Source: Bacteroidales bacterium UBA3824
Lineage (GTDB): Bacteria > Bacteroidota > Bacteroidia > Bacteroidales > UBA3824
Reading direction: 5' to 3'
NCBI GenBank assembly: GCA_002393195.1
Contig: DGIK01000105.1
Span: 1 to 62,042, forward strand
DNA: 62,042 nucleotides
The position numbers and the translations under genes are program-made. Under the pieces are notes generated by a model. That model was not told the DNA's origin. It worked only from the letters and a program-made list of their open reading frames with translations, and ran no database searches. Shown here one piece after another: positions 52,576 to 61,595 of the stretch. How positions within the stretch are numbered: the stretch's first letter is position 1; every line of letters starts with the position of its first letter.

Positions 52576-54441
52576 TTATTTCTTCACGACAACCACAAAA
52601 CCACCTCTCGGAGCCATTGCAAACGATGCCGGGCGAAAAGCGCGGTCGGAGATAGTCCAACCAGTGCCGTCAACACTCTCATAAAAGCCCTGTACGTTAG
52701 CAAATTGATCTATAAAATCAAGGTTTACATCAATTGATTTGACTTCGTTGGTGCCATTGATGCCGGCAATGTACCAAGTATTGCCCTTGCGACGCGCAAG
52801 TACCACATATTCACCAGGATAGCCACAGACAAATTTGGTGTCGTCCCAAGCAGCAGGCAGTTCGGAGAAGAAATCCTTGACCTCCTGCGGCTGTGCCAAA
52901 AGGCTTTCGGGACGGTCGGCAATGTGCTGCAAACCAGATTCAAACAAAACCGTAAGAGCCAGTTCGTGAGGGTTGGTAGTATTGTGAGGATGCTGCGAAT
53001 CCGAAAAAGCGCACGGCGTGTAGTCCATCGGGCCAATTACATTGCGGGTAAAAGGCAACGTTGCATTATGACAAGCCGCCTTGTCGGTGAATGTTGGCAC
53101 ATTGTTGTACCACTCCGCACCGTAAACTCCCTCTGTACTAAGCAAATTCGGGTAAGTGCGCTGCCATCCGCGAGGGATAGTTGCACCGTGGAAGTTGACA
53201 GTAAGATGATGCTTGGCGGCAGATTCCAAAAGGTCGATGCAATAAGACATATTCATTTGATTGTCGCCGGAGAAAAAGTCGATTTTAACGCCCGCCACGC
53301 CAATCTTTTCAAGCCAAGCAAATTCTTTTTCGCGGTCTTCGGGCTTGTTGAGGCGGAATTTTGGCGTGGGTGCACCGTCCACCCAACCAACAGACGAATT
53401 GTACCAAATCAGAGGTTTGATTTTGTTGTCAACTGCATATTTAACAGCGTCTTCGATGGTCTTGCCGTCCTTCATCGTGTCCCATTCGGCGTCGATGAGC
53501 ACGTATGGAAGTTTCAGAGCAACAGCCAAATCCACATATTTCTTGATGATTTCGTAATCGTTGGAGCCGTGATTGTAAGCCCAATAAATCCACGAAACCA
53601 CGCCCGGCTGTATCCACGAAACATCGGTTAATTTGGACGGAGCGGCGAGGTCTGTAATCAACGTACTCTCCACAATGTCAGCGAGTTGACCAATGATTGC
53701 AACGCGCCACGGCGTGAAGTAGTCGCCAGAGATTTTCTGTTCATTTTTGTCGGGACGCACCTCGTAGGTCTCTATATTTTGGTCGTTCCAAAGACTTGAC
53801 GCACTGTTATTGGCGGCGACATCAGCCTCGCTCAACAATACAAAAACATCCTTCACCGGCTCTATCAACGCCGGGTAGCCCCAACGGCAATTGTAGCCGT
53901 CGGCAGACTTGTTGATGCCCGAAAAACTCGGCACAGGCTGTTGCTTGGCGGTAGTTGACAACGGGAAAAATCCCTCGTAAGATTCGCACCACTGCTGCAT
54001 CCAGCGGTTGACGCCTTCGGGGATGCGGTAGGCGGTCTGTTCGGCGGGAATTGCCGCGCCGTCCATTCCGTGCAGACGATAACGGAAGGCAACGCCGTTG
54101 TTATAGACGCGCAGGATGAGGTCGATGTTTGGACTCAATGCGGCTGAATACTCGCTGCCAAGGTTCTCGCACTTGCTACGCTTGCCCGCGAGCATTGTGT
54201 ATTCGTCAGTTATTGACTGTACGAAATTGAAATTGGGAGCCGCGCAGCCGTCGTAACCAAACTTTTCCACTGCAAAAATCTTTTGATTTTTGTAAGTGAT
54301 GACGCACTTGCCCGAATCTGCAAACAAGGCGATGTTGTTGTCGGGCGAGGTACAGATGTAGTTTTTCTCGTCGCAGCCAATCATTGCCAACATACTGACA
54401 ATGAACGTGGTAATAATGCCAAAAGTGTGTAGTCTTTTCAT
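52576..54441 (-). CDS. GH97 glycoside hydrolase, lipoprotein, retaining type
   Basis: A 621-residue lipoprotein (lipobox LAMIGC, Cys23). It has the GH97 beta-sandwich and barrel: VVSWIYWAYNHGSNDYEIIKKYVD, VLIDAEWDT, then GVKIDFFSGDNQ with Asp388 at the retaining nucleophile position, and NFHGATIPRGWQRTYPNLLSTEGVYGAEW with the conserved Glu. It shares the catalytic pattern with the enzyme at 46226 but differs in export signal and in the N-terminal third, so the two probably act on different alpha-galactoside-like or arabinoside-like substrates or in different compartments. It has no co-transcribed neighbour. Confidence 0.9.
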   Translation of the reverse strand: MKRLHTFGIITTFIVSMLAMIGCDEKNYICTSPDNNIALFADSGKCVITYKNQKIFAVEKFGYDGCAAPNFNFVQSITDEYTMLAGKRSKCENLGSEYSAALSPNIDLILRVYNNGVAFRYRLHGMDGAAIPAEQTAYRIPEGVNRWMQQWCESYEGFFPLSTTAKQQPVPSFSGINKSADGYNCRWGYPALIEPVKDVFVLLSEADVAANNSASSLWNDQNIETYEVRPDKNEQKISGDYFTPWRVAIIGQLADIVESTLITDLAAPSKLTDVSWIQPGVVSWIYWAYNHGSNDYEIIKKYVDLAVALKLPYVLIDAEWDTMKDGKTIEDAVKYAVDNKIKPLIWYNSSVGWVDGAPTPKFRLNKPEDREKEFAWLEKIGVAGVKIDFFSGDNQMNMSYCIDLLESAAKHHLTVNFHGATIPRGWQRTYPNLLSTEGVYGAEWYNNVPTFTDKAACHNATLPFTRNVIGPMDYTPCAFSDSQHPHNTTNPHELALTVLFESGLQHIADRPESLLAQPQEVKDFFSELPAAWDDTKFVCGYPGEYVVLARRKGNTWYIAGINGTNEVKSIDVNLDFIDQFANVQGFYESVDGTGWTISDRAFRPASFAMAPRGGFVVVVKK

Positions 54442-54465
54442 AATGTATTATTATTTTGATTATGA

Positions 54466-54634
54466 TTTGAAAGATTTGTTTCGATTTGTGCGATTTCCCG
54501 CCTTCGGCGGCATTATAGGAATGCCCTGCGGGCAGAAATCTCACAAATCTTTTCAAAATCTTACAAATATTTGGTTTTCAATTATTTCAATTCCTTCAAT
54601 TCTTTCAATTACTTCAATTATTTCAATTACTTGA
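54466..54634. repeat. Composite intergenic repeat: nested hairpins and 9-bp tandem repeats
   Basis: From 54483 to 54549 the outer arms GATTTGTGCGATTTC and GAAATCTCACAAATC enclose two inner hairpins, CCGCC-ttc-GGCGG and TGCCC-tgc-GGGCA, giving a cruciform-like unit. From about 54575 to 54633 the 9-bp pattern TTTCAATTA repeats about six times with small variations, running into the stop codon of the MqnE fusion. Together they fill the 185-nt gap before GH97. Such composite units recur in Bacteroidales genomes. Confidence 0.7.
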
Positions 54635-56237
54635 TTTCATTGTAAAAAGTATCGCGCTCTACGGGCTTCAAGCCAACAGATTCAATGAGTTGACGGATTT
54701 GTTCGACGGTCATTGAGGGTTTGCCGTCAACTCCTGCCATAGTGTAGATTTTGGTGGAGTCGTCAACTGTACCATCAATGTCGTCCGCGCCGTATTGGAG
54801 GGCGAGTTTGGTGGTTTCCAATCCCGACATCACCCAATATGCCTTCACGTGTGGGAAGTTGTCGAGGTAAATCCGCGAAACAGCATAATTGCGCAAATCT
54901 TCCGTCAACGGCACTTCACCGAAATCGTGCATAGAATTGTTTTCTTTGCGGAATTTCAACGGTATGAACGCACTGAAACCGCCAGTCTCGTCCTGCAATT
55001 TGCGCAGCCGCGAGAGATGGTCGATGCGGTGGGCGTAAGTTTCCTTGTGACCGTAAAGCATTGTTGCATTGGTGCTTATGCCAAGTTTATGCGCCGTGCG
55101 ATGGATGTCGAGCCAGACGGACGATTTGGTCTTTTCGGGACAAATCTCGGCGCGGAGTTTCTCGTCAAAAATTTCCGCTCCACCACCAGGTATGCACTGC
55201 AAACCGCTGTCAATCAGTTTTTTGAGACCGTCCTCAATCGAAAGTCCCGCCTTATTAATCATATATTCGATCTCCACCGCCGTAAAAGCCTTGACAACGA
55301 TGCCGGGAATTATCTTTTTTACTTCGCGAATAAGACGACAATAATAATCGATGTCGCGGTCGGGATGCACACCGCCAACTATATGAACCTCAGTGGCTTT
55401 GCTGCCCTTATAGACAGCCACGCGGTGCAAAATTTCGTCCATCGAAAGTTCCCACGCCTGCGGGTCGTCCTTCGGTTTTTTGTAACTGCAAAACTTGCAA
55501 TTGTTGATGCAGACGTTGGTAGGCTCGATGTGGAAATTACGGTTATAATATACCTTATCGCCTGATTTTCTGCGCTTAATCTCAAACGCCAACATTCCCA
55601 ACAAACCAAGGTCGGCGCGGGTGTACAGCGCGAGAGCCTCATCGTCGGTAATGCGGGAGCCGTCGAGGACTTTGTAGGCAATTTGTTTGATGTCATCATC
55701 TGCCAAACCATTGGCTACCAACGATTTCAGGCGTTCTGCATCGGCGTTGAAATCAAGACGATACACAAAATCGTCCATAAAAAATCCATCACCAATATCA
55801 ATCTTTTCTTCACGGATGCGACGAAAACCCAAATGCTCGTATATGCGCTGCGTGGGGTTGTGACGGTTGACATTGAGTTCTATCGCCACCAAATGTTCCT
55901 TACGGGCTTCTTCGATGATGAATTTGAGACACTCCCTGCCAAAACCGCTGTTACGATATTGCTTATATAAATACCACTTGCTCAGATACATAGCGTCGTT
56001 TCTTGGATAAAACGACATAAAACCGACGTTGGAGCCGTTGTTTTTGAAAAAATAATAACGCGCTCCATGCTCAATCTGTCCGACAATGGAATCGGGGGTC
56101 TGAAACTTTTGGAGCATATAAGTATTCTGCGCCTCGCCAATCACGGGGTCGTAATATTCTCTGACAATCGCCGTCGCCATTTCTGACATTTCATTGATTT
56201 TCAAGGCGTTGTCAGCATATAATCTTTCAATTTCCAT
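54627..56237 (-). CDS. mqnE: GNAT acetyltransferase fused to aminofutalosine synthase MqnE
   Basis: The protein has 536 residues from ATG 56237. Residues 1-180 are a GNAT domain: IGEAQNTYMLQKFQTPDSI, VGFMSFYP, the acetyl-CoA loop YKQYRNSGFGRECLKFII (R/Q-x-x-G-x-G/A) and NPTQRIYEHLGFRRIREE. Residues 195-536 are a radical-SAM enzyme: CINNCKFCSY (C-x3-C-x2-C cluster), IVGGVHPDRDIDYYC and LQCIPGGGAEIFDEKLR, matching MqnE, which makes aminofutalosine in the futalosine menaquinone pathway. The stretches are continuous with no stop or frameshift between them. The GNAT part has no known role in menaquinone synthesis. Confidence 0.85.
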   Translation of the reverse strand: MEIERLYADNALKINEMSEMATAIVREYYDPVIGEAQNTYMLQKFQTPDSIVGQIEHGARYYFFKNNGSNVGFMSFYPRNDAMYLSKWYLYKQYRNSGFGRECLKFIIEEARKEHLVAIELNVNRHNPTQRIYEHLGFRRIREEKIDIGDGFFMDDFVYRLDFNADAERLKSLVANGLADDDIKQIAYKVLDGSRITDDEALALYTRADLGLLGMLAFEIKRRKSGDKVYYNRNFHIEPTNVCINNCKFCSYKKPKDDPQAWELSMDEILHRVAVYKGSKATEVHIVGGVHPDRDIDYYCRLIREVKKIIPGIVVKAFTAVEIEYMINKAGLSIEDGLKKLIDSGLQCIPGGGAEIFDEKLRAEICPEKTKSSVWLDIHRTAHKLGISTNATMLYGHKETYAHRIDHLSRLRKLQDETGGFSAFIPLKFRKENNSMHDFGEVPLTEDLRNYAVSRIYLDNFPHVKAYWVMSGLETTKLALQYGADDIDGTVDDSTKIYTMAGVDGKPSMTVEQIRQLIESVGLKPVERDTFYNEIK

Positions 56238-56398
56238 ACTTTTGCTTTTTCGACAAAGATAATCAGTATTTGGGAGAAAAAAAATATGTTGGCAAAGGTT
56301 TTTCATCAAAAAGAATTTTGCATTATTGCAAATAAATCATAACTTTACGCCCTGGAATCAATTTTTGTATCCAAATAGAAATCCAATTATTAATTATT

Positions 56399-58690
56399 AT
56401 GAGAACAAAATCTATAATTTTCGGTATTTGTCTATTGGTGGGATGTTCGCAAAAGCCAACCACAGAAACTGCTGATTCACTGAGCATTACATTCAGCACC
56501 CCCGCCGAAATGTGGGAGGAAACATTGCCGCTCGGCAACGGCTCACTTGGCGCGATGCCCGACGGCGGCATCAAGAAGGAAACCATCGTGCTCAACGAGG
56601 AAACGATGTGGAGCGGCTGCGAATGGGACGCTTCCAATCCTGACGCCCAAAAATACCTGCCCGAAATCCGCAAAAAACTCATCGAGGGCGACAATCTCGC
56701 CGCCGAAGCCATTATGCAGCAACACTTTACGTGTACAGGAAGGGGCAGCGAAAATCCGCGTTACGGCTGCTACCAAACGCTCGGCAAGTTTGTAATCGAC
56801 TTTTCGGAAATGATGGGTGCAGACACGAGTTACGAGAATTACAGCCGCAATTTGTCGCTCGACAACGCCATTGCAAACACCTCATTTTCATTCAATTGCA
56901 ACGGCAAGGTCGCCAAATTCAATCGCGAATATTTTGTGTCGATTCCGCAAAATGTAATTGTCATACGGTTGACAACAGAAAACGCGCCTTTGAAATTCGA
57001 CATCGACTTTTTGCGCGACGAGAGAGCCGATTTCAGCAAAACCGATTCTACAATGGTGATGCAAGGCATCCTCGACAGCGGCGACGAACAGAAGGACGGC
57101 GTCAGGTATTTTGCAAAGGCAAAAATCACCCAACAATCTGACAATCAGGCAATAATAATGATTGCCGCCGCCACCGACTATGTACGAATAATCGCCAACG
57201 AAGAGCATAAAGATTTCACGGAGATTAGCAACAGCGTACAACGAACATTGGACGATGCGGCGCGTATTGATTATCAACACCTAAAAAACAACCATATCCA
57301 CGAATATCAAAAATATTACAACCGTGTGTATGTGGCAATGGGCAAAACGGGCGAAAACGGAGAAATTCAGGCTGTTGACTCGGCGGCGTTGTATTTGCAG
57401 TTTGGCAGGTATCTGTTTATATGTTCGAGCGTCAATGCCGATTTGCCGCCAAATCTTCAAGGCATTTGGGCAGACGCAATCCACACCGCTTGGAATGGCG
57501 ATTACCACCTGAATATCAACGTACAAATGAATCATTGGCCGATGGAGCCGGGCAATCTCTCCGACTTGTACGAACCTATCACCAAATACGTGGAAGGCAT
57601 CGTGCCGTCGGGCAGCCAGACCGCCAAAACTTTCTATGGCACAGGCGGTTGGGCGGGACACGTATTGGCAAATGCTTGGCATTTCACCGCGCCCGCCGAA
57701 AATCCCACTTGGGGCGCAACCTTCACCGGCGGCGCGTGGATTGCGTTGCAACTTTGGGAGCATTATCTTTTTACAAAAGACAAAGCATACTTGACACGAA
57801 TCTACCCGATTTTGAAGGGCGCGGCGGAGTTTTTGAGAGCCAATCTATTTGAATATCAGGGATTTTTGGTAACGGGTCCCAGCACCTCGCCCGAAAACGC
57901 ATTTCTCAAAGACGGCAAACGTTGCTGCGTCTGCGCCGGCCCGGCAATGGACACGCAGATTTGTCAGGAAATTTTTGGGGCAGTTTGCAAGGCGGCGGAG
58001 GTTTTGGGCATCGATGGTGATTGCATCAACACACTGAAAACCACCGCATTACGATTACCACCAATGAAAATTTCGCCAAAAGGCTACCTGCAAGAATGGA
58101 TGGAAGATTACGACGAAATAGAGCCTCATCACCGACACGTGAGCCATTTGTTTGGACTTTATCCAGGCACAACCATCAATACGCCAGAGCTTTACGAGGC
58201 GGCACGTCAGACCTTGCAACGTCGCGGCGACGAAGGCACAGGCTGGTCGAGGGCGTGGAAAATCAATTTTTGGGCGCGTCTCGGCGACGGCAACCACGCT
58301 TACAAATTGTTTAAAAACCTGATGCACCCCGTAACCACCACCAAATGCGCCCCCGACCAATGGGGCAACACAGTTTCGTATTCAGGCTCAGGCGCGGGAA
58401 CTTTCAAAAATATGTTTTGCTCGCATCCGCCGTTCCAGATAGACGGCAATTTTGGCGGCAGCGCGGGATTGATGGAGATGCTATTGCAGAGCCACGAAGT
58501 AAAGGCAGACGGCACACGCATCATCAGAATACTGCCCGCAATACCAGATTGTTGGCAAAGCGGACATTTCAAAGGACTCCGGGCACGTGGCGGCATCACG
58601 GTAGATTGCGAGTGGAAAGACGGCAAAATAATTGCTACACATATCGACAACCCGCTCAACGAAAAGATTGAGGTGGTAAAATGCCAATAA
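56399..58690 (+). CDS. GH95 alpha-L-fucosidase, lipoprotein
   Basis: A 763-residue enzyme of family GH95, which removes alpha-1,2-linked L-fucose (some members act on L-galactose) by inversion. The signal peptide ends in LLVGC (Cys15). The N-terminal sandwich opens with [35 protein letters not shown], the family hallmark. The catalytic helical barrel shows the Asn pair in [17 protein letters not shown], the Glu in [10 protein letters not shown] and the Asp in [15 protein letters not shown], matching the Asn/Asn/Glu/Asp set of characterised members. It is a stand-alone gene; host mucin glycans are a likely source of fucose (inference). Confidence 0.93.
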   Translation: MRTKSIIFGICLLVGCSQKPTTETADSLSITFSTPAEMWEETLPLGNGSLGAMPDGGIKKETIVLNEETMWSGCEWDASNPDAQKYLPEIRKKLIEGDNLAAEAIMQQHFTCTGRGSENPRYGCYQTLGKFVIDFSEMMGADTSYENYSRNLSLDNAIANTSFSFNCNGKVAKFNREYFVSIPQNVIVIRLTTENAPLKFDIDFLRDERADFSKTDSTMVMQGILDSGDEQKDGVRYFAKAKITQQSDNQAIIMIAAATDYVRIIANEEHKDFTEISNSVQRTLDDAARIDYQHLKNNHIHEYQKYYNRVYVAMGKTGENGEIQAVDSAALYLQFGRYLFICSSVNADLPPNLQGIWADAIHTAWNGDYHLNINVQMNHWPMEPGNLSDLYEPITKYVEGIVPSGSQTAKTFYGTGGWAGHVLANAWHFTAPAENPTWGATFTGGAWIALQLWEHYLFTKDKAYLTRIYPILKGAAEFLRANLFEYQGFLVTGPSTSPENAFLKDGKRCCVCAGPAMDTQICQEIFGAVCKAAEVLGIDGDCINTLKTTALRLPPMKISPKGYLQEWMEDYDEIEPHHRHVSHLFGLYPGTTINTPELYEAARQTLQRRGDEGTGWSRAWKINFWARLGDGNHAYKLFKNLMHPVTTTKCAPDQWGNTVSYSGSGAGTFKNMFCSHPPFQIDGNFGGSAGLMEMLLQSHEVKADGTRIIRILPAIPDCWQSGHFKGLRARGGITVDCEWKDGKIIATHIDNPLNEKIEVVKCQ

Positions 58691-58768
58691 AAATTACTCA
58701 TTCTCAATCAAAAATTTCCAAACAGGAGTCACACTGATTTTTGTGCCGTTGCATTCCGTTTCTTCTTG

Positions 58769-58820
58769 TGCCACTTATAGGTTGCAACTTTTAGCGAAAA
58801 AATGCAACCTATAAGTGGCA
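58769..58820. repeat. 18-bp perfect inverted repeat between convergent genes
   Basis: The arms TGCCACTTATAGGTTGCA and TGCAACCTATAAGTGGCA flank a 16-nt loop. It sits between GH95 and the zinc-ribbon gene, which converge here. There is no T tract directly after the arms, so it is less like a standard terminator and more like a protein-binding palindrome or transposon-related repeat. Confidence 0.8.
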
Positions 58821-58832
58821 TACTATGTATTT

Positions 58833-60290
58833 TTATTTCTGATATAGTTCAGTAGTTTTTTTGATGTCTGACGATTTGATATTTTCTGCCTTATGATCAA
58901 AGAAACTGTAAGCATACTCGTCCGTGTATCCGTATTTACTTCCGCCGATTGTTGCGTATTCGTCATATTCCGGTCCATACCTTTCTTCTAATGATTTTAT
59001 TTCATACAAGAAAAAACGATTGGCTTTTTTTTGAATAAAGAAATACGTAAAAGGTAGGTGAATTACTCCATTACCGATTACATTGCAATAACCCAAAGAG
59101 CCATCAAGATTGTATTCGTGTCCTTCCATAACACATTTGCCTGTAACTTGTCCATTATTGAAAACTGTTAAATCAAATTCATAGTCTTTTCCATAAAGCG
59201 AATACGTGCCGGGTGTCCAAAATGGATTTTCGATTTCTTTATCTGAGTATAAGTCTATTACCTTGTATCCGTCATTTCCAGAGTTAGGAATCACAATATA
59301 TTTGTCCTCATATATCGTTCCCTTTCCTTCCATTTTTTTGGCTGTAAAATTAGACAAATTGATTTTTAGAATATTTCCATTGTATTGCGATGATTCTTGT
59401 ATAATAAGAAAATTATTGGTAGAATAGTCTGCTATTTCTAAACCATCATTGTGAAAAATGTTGTCTGATTTGTACCCTAACATTTTATAATACGAAACGA
59501 CGACACCTTCATCAAATGAAAATTCATAATGATTATAGTCTTCGTAATAATTTTTTTTATGAGGCAATTGATTTACATCATAATTTACGAAATGATCATC
59601 GCTGAATTCGTATAAGTCATCATTCGCTGCATCATACAAAAATAATGTGCAAACCTTAGATGTTATTTTATCTTCTCCGCCTTCTTCTGCATTTGCAATA
59701 TAAGCATTATAATACAAAATATTGCTTAAAAATACAATACATTTTGCATAATCATTGTCAATTACTTTCACAATTTCCACTGCTCCGTTTGAAAACGGAG
59801 CCGATGTGATTTTCTTTTGAAAATCATTCAGCCTTAGTTTTGCTTCCGCCGGATTGTGAATTTTGGCGGGTGTGGTGGTTGAGGTTATTGTTTCTGTATT
59901 ATGTGGCTCGTATTGTGCGTTAGTATAATCGTTGTCTTTTGACGGTTGCTTGTAAAAGTAAATGCTTATAACGATAACAGCAATTAGAACACCACTAATT
60001 AACGCACCCTGCAACCATTTGACATTATCATTAATTATTTCTGCATTTCCTACGTTTTGCTTTTGCTCGATTTTTGGCTGTTCAGGTTCAAGTATTTGAG
60101 TACCTTCAAAGGATGAACGTTCTGTCGCCATATTTTGAACAGATTCATCGACTTGCTGTTCATGTTCTTGCTTTTTTTCATTTTTTTGCTCCTCCTGAAT
60201 CATTACAGACACAGGACAGCCGCAATGCGGACATTTTGCCGCCTTGCTCGAAACTTTGTTACCGCAGTCAGGACAAGTTAATAATGCCAT
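58833..60290 (-). CDS. Zinc-ribbon membrane protein with large extracytoplasmic domain
   Basis: A 485-residue protein. Residues 1-28 form a zinc ribbon (LTCPDCGNKVSSKAAKCPHCGCPVS; C-x2-C...C-x2-C). A charged linker (QEEQKNEKKQEHEQQVDESVQ) leads to one TM helix at about 94-113 (GALISGVLIAVIVISIYFY), and residues 115-485 face the periplasm. The outer part contains two repeated blocks around LFLYDAANDDLYEFSDDH and YGKDYEFDLTVFNNGQVTG. AT-rich. It lies 17 nt downstream of the next zinc-ribbon gene, so they form one operon. Function unknown. Confidence 0.7.
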   Translation of the reverse strand: MALLTCPDCGNKVSSKAAKCPHCGCPVSVMIQEEQKNEKKQEHEQQVDESVQNMATERSSFEGTQILEPEQPKIEQKQNVGNAEIINDNVKWLQGALISGVLIAVIVISIYFYKQPSKDNDYTNAQYEPHNTETITSTTTPAKIHNPAEAKLRLNDFQKKITSAPFSNGAVEIVKVIDNDYAKCIVFLSNILYYNAYIANAEEGGEDKITSKVCTLFLYDAANDDLYEFSDDHFVNYDVNQLPHKKNYYEDYNHYEFSFDEGVVVSYYKMLGYKSDNIFHNDGLEIADYSTNNFLIIQESSQYNGNILKINLSNFTAKKMEGKGTIYEDKYIVIPNSGNDGYKVIDLYSDKEIENPFWTPGTYSLYGKDYEFDLTVFNNGQVTGKCVMEGHEYNLDGSLGYCNVIGNGVIHLPFTYFFIQKKANRFFLYEIKSLEERYGPEYDEYATIGGSKYGYTDEYAYSFFDHKAENIKSSDIKKTTELYQK

Positions 60291-60307
60291 GATACACCTC
60301 CTTTTGA

Positions 60308-61006
60308 TTAGTTCATTTCAGAAATTGGACACCCGCAATTGGGACACGCATCCGCGCGCCGAGACACCATTTGTCCACAGTCGGGACAGGTCAGCAAGTT
60401 GGAATTTTGACTCTGAGGTTGGCTATAAACCTGTTGAGCTACTTGCTGATTATACACAGGTGGCGACACTTGCCTATTGTATAGTGGGGGAATAGTCTGC
60501 GAGTTATACATTGGTGGAATAGCATTATATTGAACACCATTGTTCGGGTTAATTTGCTGTTGTCCTGTTGTTTGTGCACCTTCAACACGGACATTGGGAT
60601 GTTCAGCCACTTTTTTACCGTGAAAAAGTTTCAATTGGTTGACATACATTTTTCCGCTTATTTGTGTTCCTGCAACACCCGCAATAAAAGCTAAGACAAA
60701 ACCTATACCAATGGCTGACAAGGCATCACATATCGAATCAATGATAATAACACTTATGATGTTAACGATAAATCCGCCAACAACATTTTTGACAAAATGT
60801 TCGCGGAATGGAACACCGGCAGCATCCGCAATTTTACCATACATTGTCCATAGTAAAATTCCGTACACAATTTCGTCCAAAAGCGGGAACGGTATCATTA
60901 GCACTAATCCGCAGATTACAGAACGACCATTGATTATCGACTGCATCTTTTTGGAGATAGGCTCAGACATTAAATGGTCTGCATATTTCTCTACTAACTC
61001 TTCCAT
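60308..61006 (-). CDS. Small membrane protein with C-terminal zinc ribbon
   Basis: A 232-residue protein. The N-terminal half has three hydrophobic segments (ICGLVLMIPFPLLDEIVYGILLW, VVGGFIVNIISVIIIDSI and IGIGFVLAFIAGVAGTQI). A Pro/Tyr/Gln-rich linker with repeats PPMYNSQ, PPLYNRQ and PPVYNQQ follows. The last 26 residues are a zinc ribbon, LLTCPDCGQMVSRRADACPNCGCPIS, almost the same as the N-terminal ribbon of the downstream protein. No enzyme motif. First gene of the two-gene operon. Confidence 0.7.
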   Translation of the reverse strand: MEELVEKYADHLMSEPISKKMQSIINGRSVICGLVLMIPFPLLDEIVYGILLWTMYGKIADAAGVPFREHFVKNVVGGFIVNIISVIIIDSICDALSAIGIGFVLAFIAGVAGTQISGKMYVNQLKLFHGKKVAEHPNVRVEGAQTTGQQQINPNNGVQYNAIPPMYNSQTIPPLYNRQVSPPVYNQQVAQQVYSQPQSQNSNLLTCPDCGQMVSRRADACPNCGCPISEMN

Positions 61007-61046
61007 TTCGTTTCTTGTTTATTGAATGATGTTCAACAACTAAATA

Positions 61047-61268
61047 TTATACAATCCTTTTCGATTCCAAAACCAATCCATTCAACGCTCTCATTTCCTG
61101 CAAATCTACACCATAGATGCGCAGAAAAGCATTCCTGACGAGTTGACCGCCTTGAATCAAAATCGGGTCGGCGAGGATGTCACTCGTCACTTGGACGCTC
61201 ATACCGGGTTCAATCACTTGACCGGCGGAACGCCATTCTTTTTTTACAGTTACTTGATAAAGTGCCAC
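61047..61268 (-). CDS. Small conserved protein (DUF6140-like)
   Basis: The protein has 73 residues if the GTG at 61268 is used, giving an N terminus VALYQVTVKKEWRSAGQVIEPGMSVQV like small Bacteroidales proteins that start MALYKVTVKK. An upstream in-frame ATG at 61328 would add 20 residues without similarity. The remainder, ILIQGGQLVRNAFLRIYGVDLQEMRALNG, is all that is recognisable. Members are small, with no known function, and are often carried by accessory or phage-like regions. The next 267 nt to the right contain no gene. Confidence 0.6.
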   Translation of the reverse strand: MALYQVTVKKEWRSAGQVIEPGMSVQVTSDILADPILIQGGQLVRNAFLRIYGVDLQEMRALNGLVLESKRIV

Positions 61269-61595
61269 GATATTAGTTTTTTGATTGTTGAACAATGTGG
61301 CAAAAAGAAAGGGTGCAGACTTCCTCATAGTTCAAAGAAGGCCGACCAAAGCCCGAATACCACTACAAAGAAAGCCCACACCTTATGCAGATGCGAGTAT
61401 TTGCAAGAACCGGCGATATTCTAATTTGTTGGTCTTTTTCTTTGAAGCCGGTTCAAGCAAACACTCTTTCGTTTTTGTCAATATTTTCAGACGCAAAGAA
61501 AATAATTGTTGAGGAAACCGCCAAATTTTTCCGCAATATTTTTCAATGATTTTCAAAAAAATATTACCTTTACCACGGATTAAAAAGCGCAATTA

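Noticed and set aside
52394..52660. 88-codon minus-strand ORF after the GH97 gene
   Set aside because: It overlaps the GH97 3' end in another frame and the terminator hairpin, and lacks similarity to any family I know.
61383..61592. 69-codon minus-strand ORF in the gap before the AlbA_2 gene
   Set aside because: It is Lys/Leu-rich low-complexity sequence with no domain, in an AT-rich control region.
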